This document shows, one piece after another, positions 9,656 through 17,964 of a stretch of DNA of 64,000 bases (position 1 is the stretch's first letter; every line of letters starts with the position of its first letter). Source of the DNA: an uncultured Bacteroidales bacterium (GTDB lineage Bacteria > Bacteroidota > Bacteroidia > Bacteroidales > Bacteroidaceae); NCBI GenBank assembly GCA_902801425.1, contig CADCIQ010000042.1, forward strand, positions 21,135 to 85,134, read 5' to 3'. A program made the translations under genes and the position numbers. The notes beneath the pieces were generated by a model. It worked only from the letters and a program-made list of their open reading frames with translations, did no database searches and was not told the DNA's origin.

Positions 9656-11191
9656 CTTCTTAGAATAGAGGAATGGCACCACCGGCAATCCCCTTACGTT
9701 ATGCAGTTTGCCAGGAATGAAATTCTTATAGCAATAGCGGATGCCCTTGATATCCTTCACCTCGGGACAAGCCAAGGTGAGATAGCAGCCCTGACGCTTT
9801 ACGTTCTGCCAAGCAGAAGAAGCCCACACGATTGCCTTATGCCATTTGCCTTCAGCATCCTGAGCCTCAAAGCCTTCTATATTATCCAGACGGTCAAAGC
9901 CCTCATCTCCATTCTTGAAATATAGATGCAAGACCTTTCCCTTTGCATTAGGATTCTTCTCAACGGCAGTTCCTGCAATAACAGCCTTTTCCTCGCTATT
10001 GGCATCTACCTCCTCCATATACTCAAACTCTGGAGCTTCCGCAGCTATGCCCTCCACACCATAGTCACGCGCAAGAGCCATATATGCAAGGCGTTGTCCT
10101 ATCTGCTTCTTCTGAGCACCATGTATCTGCTTTGCCTCATAGTCATATATAAGGTCGCTCGTACAAACACATCCGCTATTCTCCAGTTCCTTGGCAATCG
10201 TATGCTGGGCAGCACGGAAATCAGCCCCCTGAGTGCCATCCACATCATCATACCAATAAGGTGGAAGCTCTACCGTATATATCGGTAACTTGTCATTAGG
10301 CTGATTCCACATCTTACGCCAAAGGCGTGTCATGGTCTTGAAACGCTCGATATATTGCTTCTCATATCCCACGTTTGACTCTCCCTGATTCCAGAGGAAA
10401 CCCTTTATGGTATATCCTGCAAGCGGATTAAGCATTCCGTTGAACATCACCATCCTCTGATGATAGTCATTATCTGAAACTGGTGTTAATCCGTCAGGAT
10501 AGGTAAGCAAAGTGTCCTTAGGCAACCAGCCCTCAACACACGAACCGCCCCAAGAGCAGTTGATAATGCCTACCGGAACATCGAGCATATCAGCCAAAGT
10601 GGTGGCAAAGTAATAGCCACAGGCAGAGAAGCGTGAGGCTGTCTTAGGCGACGGTATCTCCCACTTGCCCTCAACCTTGTTCTGAGGTTCGGGCTTTCCC
10701 ACCTTAGGAATAGTGGCAACGCGCACGGAGTTACGATACTTTCCCGACTGTGCGATAGTCTCGTTAGCTCCCTCTATCGGGCAGTTCCAGAAACCGCCGA
10801 GCGGCATCTCCATGTTCGACTGTCCGGAACAGAACCACACCTCGCCTATCAGCACGCCAGCAGAGACTTTCGTATCTAAAGCCACAGCCTTATTGTCCTT
10901 GTCTGGATCGGTATTGTATTCCGCAAATGTAATACTGTATTTGTCATAAGATGCCACAGGGGTACTAACCTCAATCATCCAGCGACCATCTTTCTGTGCC
11001 TTTGCCACATACGCATCAGCCGTCCAACTCGCTGTCACCTTAATATAATGGCCCGCCTCTGCCCATCCCCAGACCTTAGCCTTGGTGTTCTGCTGCAAAA
11101 CCATATTATCCCCGAAGATTTCAGGAATCTCCAGGGCATTGGCAGCAAGAACAGCCAAAAGGGAAAACATAAAGGATATTAATCGTTTCAT
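9653..11191 (-). CDS. SGNH-type carbohydrate acetylesterase (sialate O-acetylesterase/DUF303 family), exported
   Basis: With start at 11191 (MKRLISFMF) the protein is 512 residues with a signal peptide ending near AANA. The catalytic serine is in FCSGQSNMEMPLGG and a DxxH-like block YDYEAKQIHGAQK is present toward the C-terminus, as in the SASA/DUF303 acetylesterases. These deacetylate sialic acids or plant polysaccharides; here the mannanase and glucanase neighbours favour plant glycans. It is the first gene of the operon. The start at 11191 is preferred over an ATG 12 bases upstream because the -7 promoter motif at 11201-11208 would make the upstream codon untranscribed. Confidence 0.88.
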   Translation of the reverse strand: MKRLISFMFSLLAVLAANALEIPEIFGDNMVLQQNTKAKVWGWAEAGHYIKVTASWTADAYVAKAQKDGRWMIEVSTPVASYDKYSITFAEYNTDPDKDNKAVALDTKVSAGVLIGEVWFCSGQSNMEMPLGGFWNCPIEGANETIAQSGKYRNSVRVATIPKVGKPEPQNKVEGKWEIPSPKTASRFSACGYYFATTLADMLDVPVGIINCSWGGSCVEGWLPKDTLLTYPDGLTPVSDNDYHQRMVMFNGMLNPLAGYTIKGFLWNQGESNVGYEKQYIERFKTMTRLWRKMWNQPNDKLPIYTVELPPYWYDDVDGTQGADFRAAQHTIAKELENSGCVCTSDLIYDYEAKQIHGAQKKQIGQRLAYMALARDYGVEGIAAEAPEFEYMEEVDANSEEKAVIAGTAVEKNPNAKGKVLHLYFKNGDEGFDRLDNIEGFEAQDAEGKWHKAIVWASSAWQNVKRQGCYLTLACPEVKDIKGIRYCYKNFIPGKLHNVRGLPVVPFLYSKK

Positions 11192-11200
11192 ATCTGGTTG

Positions 11201-11208
11201 CAAAATTA
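11201..11208 (-). promoter_or_regulatory. -7 promoter element for the glucan/glucomannan operon
   Basis: TAATTTTG on the minus strand fits the Bacteroidetes TAnnTTTG motif. It is only about 10 bases before the ATG at 11191, so the transcript would have almost no leader. Confidence 0.6.
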
Positions 11209-11370
11209 AGACATTTCCATATCATTGCCTTACACTATTTTGTCATTTTGTTATACGTTTTGTTTAATTGCTAAAAAATCACACGAACATAATATTTACC
11301 TGCGTAGAGATTACAACCATGCAACAGAGTTACGGTTTCCATGATAATCCAATTAAGAAACAAATAAATT

Positions 11371-11495
11371 ACCTTTATTTTACCTTAATAATACCATAGT
11401 TTATGGTATTATAATGGTATTATTATGGTAATATAATGGTATTATAATGGTATTATCATCGGACTTTATTGGGAGGAAGAAGGGAGAATCATAGG
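11371..11495. repeat. 11-bp phased palindromic array (copy 2)
   Basis: After the centre CCATAGTTTATGG the unit ATGGTATTATA repeats five times at 11-base spacing with small changes (TATT/AATA). It then grades into GGGAGGAAGAA and GGGAGAATCAT, still in 11-base phase. The left arm (TTAATAATACC) is complementary to the first units. Nearly the same array recurs at 31.1 and 52.9 kb. It lies in the 530-base gap upstream of the gene at 11725. Confidence 0.85.
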
Positions 11496-11647
11496 CTTTA
11501 CAGCAACTGGACACTATGCCTTGATGCGTGCGTGTTGGTTTGCATAATGTTCTATGTATTTGCTCACTTTGTATTAACAGATGTTAAAAACGGGAAGGAT
11601 AATTGTCAAAATATCGAATAGATTTGCTGAGTATGCAATTTTATTGC

Positions 11648-11655
11648 TATATTTG
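11648..11655 (+). promoter_or_regulatory. -7 promoter element for the thioredoxin-like gene at 11725
   Basis: TATATTTG fits TAnnTTTG, with a TTTG about 21 bases upstream as a possible -33 box. It leaves a leader of about 65 bases. Confidence 0.6.
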
Positions 11656-11724
11656 CACAAAATTCACAAAGAATTATTATTCTAACCAAGAGTAGTCATA
11701 CAAACTTAAATTTGTTATAAACTT

Positions 11725-12906
11725 ATGATATCTATCATTTTACTGATATGCTTTGTATCTGCCTTTATTGGTGGATGGGCACAGGAGTCTAAACCTTCTG
11801 AAGAAAAATCTCTCGCCCCAATAGTCATAGAGGGTAATGTAGAACGAGTGCCTGATGGTACTGTCTTATGGCTAAGTGTTCGTGACTATAAATATATGTC
11901 TTGGAGTAGTGTGCAAAAAGCTACAATTGAGGGGGGCAAATTCCGATTTGTTTATGTTCCGAAAAAAACAGAAGACGAATATTATTTAAACACTATAGGA
12001 ATGAGACGTGGTATTCGTCTATATGCGACTTCTGGTACAACGACTACTGTTTCTGGTGTAGGGGTGGATTACGAAAACTGGTATATAAAGAATGACAATC
12101 CTTTGCAGAAGGAGGCTAATGAATATCGTGCCTATCTTGACGAAAAGATTCCCGGATATTTTGATCTTAGAAGGAGATACGAATGGATTAATAATGATGA
12201 TGACGAGTATTACTCAGTAAAGAGGAAGTGGAAAAAAGCAGATTCTCTATATGTGGAGCGTATGACGGAATATATGCAAGACAAAAAGTTCAGTCCTGTC
12301 TTTTCATATTATCTCTGGAGTATTTCTGTAAGAATACTTATTAGTCGGAACAAGGGGCAAAGGGCAAAAGCAGCAAAACTGCTGGCTATAGCTCCAAAGG
12401 TTGAGAAGCGAGAAGAAGAAGAATATGTATATACTGCAAGACAGCAGTTACAGCCCAAATATGAGCCTCTAAAGATTGGAGAAAAACTTCATGACTTCGT
12501 ATTGTATGATCATGACGGCAAAGAGCATCATCTAACAGAGTTTAACGGAAACGGGAAGTACCTGTTGCTTGAGTTTAATTCAAGATCTTGTGTTGGATGT
12601 ATGAAGCATCGCCCTAAAGAAGTACTTGACAATCTCTATAAGAACCACTCTGACAAAGTGGATATGCTCTTAGTGAACATCGACGATCCGTATTACTGGA
12701 ATATAGAATGCAAGGATCCGAACAAGTATGGTAGAGATCCGTGGCATGAATGGAACGACAAGAAAGGTGCTGAGGATATCATGCAAAGATATGGGACAGA
12801 GACAGGTGTATATTATTTCTTCGTCTCTCCAGACGGCACAATCCTCGGCAGAATTAGCGATCGAGGGGATTTGACTGATGCTATAAAAAAATATTTTAAG
12901 CTATAA
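11725..12906 (+). CDS. TlpA-like thiol-disulfide protein with N-terminal DUF4369-like domain, exported
   Basis: This 393-residue protein has a signal peptide (MISIILLICFVSAFIGGWAQ), a beta-rich N-terminal region resembling DUF4369 (about 30-120), a helical middle and a thioredoxin-like C-terminal domain (about 255-393). The redox motif is C289-VG-C292 in SRSCVGCMKH. Proteins of this layout are periplasmic thiol-disulfide oxidoreductases in Bacteroidetes; the partner is unknown. It stands alone on the plus strand with its own promoter and ends at the perfect hairpin at 12917-12994. Confidence 0.82.
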   Translation: MISIILLICFVSAFIGGWAQESKPSEEKSLAPIVIEGNVERVPDGTVLWLSVRDYKYMSWSSVQKATIEGGKFRFVYVPKKTEDEYYLNTIGMRRGIRLYATSGTTTTVSGVGVDYENWYIKNDNPLQKEANEYRAYLDEKIPGYFDLRRRYEWINNDDDEYYSVKRKWKKADSLYVERMTEYMQDKKFSPVFSYYLWSISVRILISRNKGQRAKAAKLLAIAPKVEKREEEEYVYTARQQLQPKYEPLKIGEKLHDFVLYDHDGKEHHLTEFNGNGKYLLLEFNSRSCVGCMKHRPKEVLDNLYKNHSDKVDMLLVNIDDPYYWNIECKDPNKYGRDPWHEWNDKKGAEDIMQRYGTETGVYYFFVSPDGTILGRISDRGDLTDAIKKYFKL

Positions 12907-12916
12907 ACCGATTTTT

Positions 12917-12994
12917 AGTTCATAATTCATAGTGCATAGTTCATAGTTGGAGGGTGTATGCTAACTATGAACTATGCACTATGAATTATGAACT
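12917..12994. terminator. Perfect 32-bp inverted repeat between convergent genes
   Basis: The left arm 12917-12948 (starting AGTTCATAATTCATAG) is exactly complementary to 12963-12994, with a 14-base loop. It lies between the converging thioredoxin-like and AraC genes and could terminate transcription from both sides, although there is no strong U-tract. The arms are built from near-repeats of TTCATAGT. Confidence 0.7.
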
Positions 12995-13002
12995 ATTATG
13001 AA

Positions 13003-13757
13003 CTAAACTATGACGTGTTTCTTGTGGTAGTTCTCTCTGAACTCCGTAGGGGTACATCCCTTACGCTTCTTGAAGATACGGTTGAAGTTTTGCGTAGTTT
13101 GAAGAATCGGCTGAATGCCGTTGCCGTCATGGAAACAAGGTCGGCAAGATCCTGAAGCCTTATTTCCTCACGATAGTGTGAATCTATGTATTCCTTAACC
13201 TTCTGCACCCTACGGCTATCCGTACTCATCTTAACGTGTGCGAAAGCACTTGATGACAACAGTTTATAGTCGGTACTGATAGACAGTTCATACATAAGCT
13301 CGAAGAACTTCATCACGCTATAGAACCCAGGTTCCATATTGACGAGTTCATTAAGACGATCATAAACCCTCATTATCGTCTTCATGCCAAAGGCAACACC
13401 AACATCCGCCCTATTGAACAGGTCTTGAAGCGGTTGCATGTGGGTCTTGGCAAGAAAAGCGTCAGAAAAGAGATCTCTGGAGAAATGAATGGTAATCTCA
13501 CGAATATCCTGCGACTTGCATTCATACTGTTCCCAAGTATGCTCAAGTCCACCACCAAGAAGCGCAAGGTCATAATTACCAAGCACCTCTATGCTATCGC
13601 CTACTACCCTACGATTACCCTGGCAGTTCTCCACGAAGTTAATCTCCATCTCCCCATGCCTGTGCATAGGATAGGTGTGCTGCTTTTTATGGCGTTCTAC
13701 CAAATGATAGCAATCCTTCTCCGTGAGGCGTGTGATCTCGGAAATTATTTCATTCAT
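13003..13757 (-). pseudogene. AraC-family regulator disrupted by a deletion in the DNA-binding domain
   Basis: The product starts MNEIISEITRLTEKD at 13757 with an AraC-type cupin-like sensor domain, then the first helix-turn-helix (IRLQDLADLVSMTATAFSRFFKLR). After FFKLR the frame runs on as KTSTVSSRSVRDVP to a stop at 13008. Shifting the frame at this point gives NFNRIFKKRKGCTPTEFREN and a stop at 13003, the normal end of AraC proteins. About 40-45 residues that normally contain the rest of the domain are absent. So a deletion removed part of the second helix-turn-helix and shifted the frame. DNA binding is probably lost. Divergence or position relative to GH2 and the glycan genes suggests it once controlled one of them. 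Confidence 0.82.
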
Positions 13758-13778
13758 ATTCTTTTTGGGGAGTGCAAG

Positions 13779-13895
13779 GAGTACAAGTAGTAACGTTCCT
13801 TCGTCGTTTAAGGAGTACAAGACGATAGTAATAATAGCGAATAATACATTCGTCTTGTACTCCTTTGAACTCCTTGTACTCCTTATTACTCCTTA
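13779..13895. repeat. Palindromic repeat with GGAGTACAAG units between GH2 and araC
   Basis: AAGGAGTACAAG occurs twice on the left and its complement CTTGTACTCCTT twice on the right, around an AT-rich centre. A related copy is at 9618-9655. It fills the gap between the GH2 stop and the AraC start. Confidence 0.65.
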
Positions 13896-13908
13896 AATTA
13901 AAAAGATT

Positions 13909-16362
13909 TTACTTCAACGTCAACGCAAGCTTTCCTGCCTTGAGTCCTTCTCCAGAAACTGTGAGAGAAGCCTTACCTGCTGTCTTCTGAGACTGGATAA
14001 GCACCTGTGCATAGCCGTTGAATGCCTTTACCTTGAAATCATGCGTATTGATATCTACTGGTCTCTCAGGATCATGACAAGCAGGATCACCATTACCAAC
14101 GCCAAGAATCTTCACATGACCATCAGTCTTAAGAACCAGCTGCTTGCAAGCATCAGGAACAACACGTCCCTTTGCATCCTTGAGGCATACGGTAACAATG
14201 CTCACATCAGTACCATCAGCCTTTATCTCTGTACGATCAGCAGACACATCAATTACAGAAGCCTCGTCAGTTGTCTGGATGACCTCTTCCATTGCAGGCT
14301 TTCCGAACTTATATCCTACAGCCTTTATTTCTCCAGGCTCATAAACGCACTCCCATTCTAGGTGTCCGTTCTGTGGAACGTATTTCTTCTCAAGTTCCTT
14401 GCCATTAACAATCAACTGCACCTGCTCACAGTTAGAGTAAGCCCACACGCTGATTGTATCGCCCTCATGTCCCTTCAAGTTCCAATGAGGGAAGATGTGC
14501 AGGGTTGGCTCGTATGTCCACCATGCCTTGAGATAGTAAGCCTCATCCTTTGGGAATCCGCAGTAGTCAAGAATACCGAACTGAGATGTAGTTGCAGGGA
14601 ACTTCAAAGGATTTGACTCTCCACGGTAGTCGAAGCCTGTCCAGTAGAAACAACCTGAAGCCCATGGACGGGCAGCATAGAACTGCCAACCACGCTCAAT
14701 ACAGTTATATATGCTATCAGGACCATTAGGTGCACGATTCAATGCCTTCATCCATCTTCCTTCCGGATCATCATAATAGATGCCACGGGTGCCACAGCCT
14801 GATGTTTCCTCTGATCCATAGCACTTACGCTCAGGGAATGCCAGATGCAAGCTATCAATAGGATTCTGAAGGATGTAGTTGTAACCAGCCACATCAACAG
14901 GATCCTCTACGGAAGGTCCTCCACTTGTAGGGAAGGTGATAGGGCGTGTAGTGTCGAGCAGACGGCAGTAGTTACGCATAGCAGCGGCAATACGCTTTCC
15001 ACGCTCATCCCATTCCAATCCCCATTCCTCATTTCCGAGACTCCAGAGAATGATACTTGGATGGTTACGGTCGCGCTCAATCATCTTTGTCAGACACTTG
15101 ATCTGGTATTCACTCGTACCGGAAAGACGGTTCTCGTCAATTACCAATATACCGAGAGAGTCACAGATGTCAAGCAAAGCAGGAGTCATAGGGTTATGGG
15201 CAGAACGGTATGCGTTACATCCCATCTTCTTCAACTGCCTCATACGCCACAGGAGAACGGCATCTGGAATACCTGAACCGACACCAGCGTGATCCTGATG
15301 CATATTCACGCCCTTCAACCTCGTGCGCACATTATTTATAAGGAAGCCGTTCTTCTTGTGGAACTTCACCTGGCGGCAGCCGAACTTAGTTCTTACGGAA
15401 TCAACAACCTTATCGTTGATAAGCAACTTTGACACACAGGTGTAGAGATATGGATCCGTAGGAGTCCAGAGATGTGGATTCTCAAGGTTCACATCATACT
15501 TGAAAGAACCGCTATCAGAAAACTTACGCGCAGAAACGCTTGTATATTCACGCCCTTCACCATCAACGGTCAGCACCTCATTACCTTCTGCATCATACAC
15601 GAAATACTGCATCTTGCATTGTACGGCAAGATCTGAACAGTTCTGCACGCTACCCTTGAATGTGATAGCAGCCTTATTGAAGTTATTGTTAGAGAACTTA
15701 ACACGAACGCTAATACCATTCGTAGGTATATGTACGGCATCAGACTTCAGCATATTCACATGACGATAGATACCTCCACCCTCATAGAACCAGCCTTCCT
15801 CCATAGTGGCATCGGTACGCACGCACACCACGTTATCCTCACCAAACTTCAGATAATCCGTGATGTCATACTCCTGTGAGAGATACCCACTCTCCTCACC
15901 ACCGCAATAGAATCCGTTTACCCATACACGGCAAGCACGGAAGATACCATCAAAGATAAGCTCAATATGCTTACCAAGATCTTCCTTGTCAACATGGAAG
16001 GTCTTACGATACCAGCCTACTGAATTTTCTGGGAATTTATATCCCACAGCCTTATAACCGTGAGAGTGGCTTGCCACGGAGTCAAAAGGAAGATCCACCA
16101 CGAAATCGTGAGGAAGATCCACGGTTTTCCAATCCTTGTCGTCAAACTTAGGGCTGTAAGGACCGTTATTGTGAATGGAGTTAGCCTTTGTAAGATAGTT
16201 GAAATACTCAGTACCGCATCCGAAGTCCTTTGAAGGGTCGGCTGCATTACCAAGATGGAATTTCCACCCCTCATCAAAGTTGACAAGAACACGCTGAGCC
16301 ATTGCAGGCATACACAAGCATGCAAAGAGTATCGCTATGAAAAAAGAAAAATGTTTATTCAT
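13909..16362 (-). CDS. GH2 family beta-galactosidase-like glycosidase, exported
   Basis: The protein is 817 residues with a signal peptide (cleavage after PAMAQ, about 22). It has the GH2 jelly-roll (about 25-200), Ig-like domain (about 205-315) and TIM barrel (about 320-600). The acid/base E is in WSLGNEEWG and a candidate nucleophile in CYGSEETSG. C-terminal Ig-like domains follow, the last resembling an invasin-type fold (VIDVSADRTEIKADGTD). GH2 members of this layout act on beta-galactosides, but beta-mannosides and others occur. It is upstream of the broken AraC gene in the same orientation. Substrate is open. Confidence 0.88.
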   Translation of the reverse strand: MNKHFSFFIAILFACLCMPAMAQRVLVNFDEGWKFHLGNAADPSKDFGCGTEYFNYLTKANSIHNNGPYSPKFDDKDWKTVDLPHDFVVDLPFDSVASHSHGYKAVGYKFPENSVGWYRKTFHVDKEDLGKHIELIFDGIFRACRVWVNGFYCGGEESGYLSQEYDITDYLKFGEDNVVCVRTDATMEEGWFYEGGGIYRHVNMLKSDAVHIPTNGISVRVKFSNNNFNKAAITFKGSVQNCSDLAVQCKMQYFVYDAEGNEVLTVDGEGREYTSVSARKFSDSGSFKYDVNLENPHLWTPTDPYLYTCVSKLLINDKVVDSVRTKFGCRQVKFHKKNGFLINNVRTRLKGVNMHQDHAGVGSGIPDAVLLWRMRQLKKMGCNAYRSAHNPMTPALLDICDSLGILVIDENRLSGTSEYQIKCLTKMIERDRNHPSIILWSLGNEEWGLEWDERGKRIAAAMRNYCRLLDTTRPITFPTSGGPSVEDPVDVAGYNYILQNPIDSLHLAFPERKCYGSEETSGCGTRGIYYDDPEGRWMKALNRAPNGPDSIYNCIERGWQFYAARPWASGCFYWTGFDYRGESNPLKFPATTSQFGILDYCGFPKDEAYYLKAWWTYEPTLHIFPHWNLKGHEGDTISVWAYSNCEQVQLIVNGKELEKKYVPQNGHLEWECVYEPGEIKAVGYKFGKPAMEEVIQTTDEASVIDVSADRTEIKADGTDVSIVTVCLKDAKGRVVPDACKQLVLKTDGHVKILGVGNGDPACHDPERPVDINTHDFKVKAFNGYAQVLIQSQKTAGKASLTVSGEGLKAGKLALTLK

Positions 16363-16417
16363 TTAAGTTGTCGTAATTAAGTCCTGAAAAGATATTAGGT
16401 AAAACTGGCTATTTTTG

Positions 16418-16505
16418 CGGAGAGAGGGGGATTCGAACCCCCGATACGCTTTTGACGTATACACGCTTTCCAGGCGTGCCTCTTAAGCCACTCGAGCATC
16501 TCTCC
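16418..16505 (-). tRNA. tRNA-Ser (anticodon GGA)
   Basis: The minus strand gives an 88-base cloverleaf with acceptor GGAGAGA/TCTCTCC and discriminator G. The anticodon arm is CACGC-CTGGAAA-GCGTG, anticodon GGA. There is a class II variable arm (TATACGTCAAAAGCGTATC region) and a T arm GGGGGTTCGAATCCCCC. No CCA is encoded. Confidence 0.97.
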
Positions 16506-16597
16506 AATTGGGTTTAATGATTAAAGATTAATGATTAAAGATTGTTAGTATCAAAGCCTATTCCTTATTCTATTAACCTTATTCCAATTAGCGAGTG

Positions 16598-16605
16598 CAA
16601 AGATA
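16598..16605 (-). promoter_or_regulatory. -7 promoter element for tRNA-Ser
   Basis: TATCTTTG on the minus strand, followed by GCACTC, about 93 bases before the mature tRNA 5' end. Confidence 0.6.
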
Positions 16606-16649
16606 TACAAAAAAATTGTAAACACCAAATTTTTCTGAAAATTAAAAGC

Positions 16650-16693
16650 AAAAAGCCGAAGGCTCATGCATGATTTACACAAGCCTTCGGCTA
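16650..16693 (-). terminator. Intrinsic terminator of the outer-membrane protein gene
   Basis: AGCCGAAGGCT and its complement AGCCTTCGGCT form a stem followed on the minus strand by TTTTTGCTTTT. It is located just past the stop codon at 16722. Confidence 0.85.
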
Positions 16694-16721
16694 CTATACG
16701 CCGAAACCGCCAATTTCAAAC

Positions 16722-17486
16722 TTAGAAGAACTTTCCGCGAAGAGATACCTTTAACACTGGATAGATTGAGAAGAAATCCATGACGTCCTGTGTCTTAGTA
16801 GCTGTTGGAAAATTATACTTACTAAGAAGTTCACATTCATTGTCCGTCTTGTTATCGTAAATCTTAACCTTACCATTCAACTGGCAACCAAGCTCTACAC
16901 GGAAACCGAGATTGTTCTTTGGAACAAGACGACCATAACCAAGTCCGAAATATGGGCGGACGCTGTTCACACGTGCAGAACCATCAGCCTCATTACCATT
17001 AAGAGGAAGCATATACTTACCTACACGAACATACTTCTGGCCATCAGCCTCTTTTGTAGGATTCAATGTGCCCTCAATTGAAGCCAGTTCCTTGCTCGCA
17101 AAAGAAACGCCTACAGCAACGAACAAATCAGAAGCAAAGCCTTCATTTGCTGCGAATGGATATACGCTACCCTTGAAATCAAGAGTTGCACGGTTAACCT
17201 TAGCCTTAGTATCCATTTCGCCTACATTATGCCTTGCTGGCACTCCGTCCTTGGTAGCTATGTAGAAAGCCTCACCTGACTCAGTACGAGCAAATCCTGG
17301 AGCCCAGTTCACGCCAAACTCAAGTTCTGCATACTTAGTCATGTCTGTAGCAATACCTACGTTAATACCTTCAGTACCGAAGCCTACGCCCCATCCAAGA
17401 TGATTAGCTACACCTGTTTCCTCCTGAGCCATAACAGAAGTGAGCGACATAATCATCGCCAGTCCTGTAAGAATAAATTTCTTCAT
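16722..17486 (-). CDS. Outer-membrane beta-barrel protein, function unknown
   Basis: From the start at 17486 (MKKFILTGLAMIMSL) the protein has 254 residues with a signal peptide ending near SVMAQ. The rest is alternating beta-strand sequence with glycine and aromatic residues (LGWGVGFGTEGINVGIATD, VRPYFGLGYGRLVPKNN) and ends in KVSLRGKFF with a terminal phenylalanine, as is usual for small barrel proteins. The start is chosen because a longer reading frame would begin upstream of the -7 motif at 17529-17536. No homologous function is recognised. It has its own terminator. Confidence 0.8.
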   Translation of the reverse strand: MKKFILTGLAMIMSLTSVMAQEETGVANHLGWGVGFGTEGINVGIATDMTKYAELEFGVNWAPGFARTESGEAFYIATKDGVPARHNVGEMDTKAKVNRATLDFKGSVYPFAANEGFASDLFVAVGVSFASKELASIEGTLNPTKEADGQKYVRVGKYMLPLNGNEADGSARVNSVRPYFGLGYGRLVPKNNLGFRVELGCQLNGKVKIYDNKTDNECELLSKYNFPTATKTQDVMDFFSIYPVLKVSLRGKFF

Positions 17487-17528
17487 AAGAATAGTAAAAT
17501 TTTTTACACTAATGATTATAAATTTCTG

Positions 17529-17536
17529 CAAAAGTA
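17529..17536 (-). promoter_or_regulatory. -7 promoter element for the barrel protein gene
   Basis: TACTTTTG on the minus strand, about 42 bases before the ATG at 17486. Confidence 0.6.
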
Positions 17537-17785
17537 CTGCAAAAAAACAAAACAAGCAAATTTTCGGGTGTGTTTTTTGCAACAAATCTACAAATCACGC
17601 AAAAAATCGTAGAAATAAGAAACCAAACCATCCTTTAGAGATTAATGCAACCTCGCTATAGGTTCACTTCAAAACCGTTCCGGAACCATAGAATCATAGG
17701 AGGAAGAGCGGAGGAACAAATTAATTTTATGCGAAGCAAATCCATAGAGTTCATATTTATCATGCGTTTCCGTCATAATAACGCG

Positions 17786-17821
17786 AAAGCGCTCGGACTT
17801 CACAGTTCGGGCGCTTTCTTC
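17786..17821. other. Hairpin in the 480-base gap between the barrel protein and carboxylase genes
   Basis: GAAAGCGC, then CGGAC, a short loop and GTTCGGGCGCTTTC form a stable stem. No plus-strand gene ends just before it and the U-tract is weak, so its role as a terminator is doubtful. The rest of the gap holds no convincing gene. GGAGGAAGAGCGGAGGAAC at about 17699 resembles the flank of the 11-bp arrays. Confidence 0.5.
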
Positions 17822-17865
17822 ATGACTAATAATCTACTTAATACAATACACAATACTTATTTCTA

Positions 17866-17957
17866 ATTTACAATTTACCATTTACTATATTCATTCTGAC
17901 CTTTTTCAACATTGCCTTGATTGGCGAGAATTGTAATTTGTAAATGGTACATTGTAC
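17866..17957. repeat. AT-rich mirrored repeat downstream of the carboxylase operon
   Basis: TTTACAATTTACCATTTAC on the left is matched by the near complement GTAATTTGTAAATGGTACA on the right, around a central CCTTGATTGGCGAG. It could serve as a transcript end for the minus-strand operon that stops at 17965. Confidence 0.6.
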
Positions 17958-17964
17958 ATGTATT

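Noticed and set aside
104-11208. Calling the glycan operon a polysaccharide utilization locus
   Set aside because: SusC and SusD homologues are not in the window, so the strict definition is not met.
16418-16505. tRNA-Ser as an integration site of a mobile island
   Set aside because: No integrase gene and no repeat of the tRNA 3' end was found nearby.
17645-17866. Plus-strand frame between the barrel protein gene and the carboxylase operon
   Set aside because: Low-quality composition, overlaps a hairpin and lacks promoter and ribosome-binding site.
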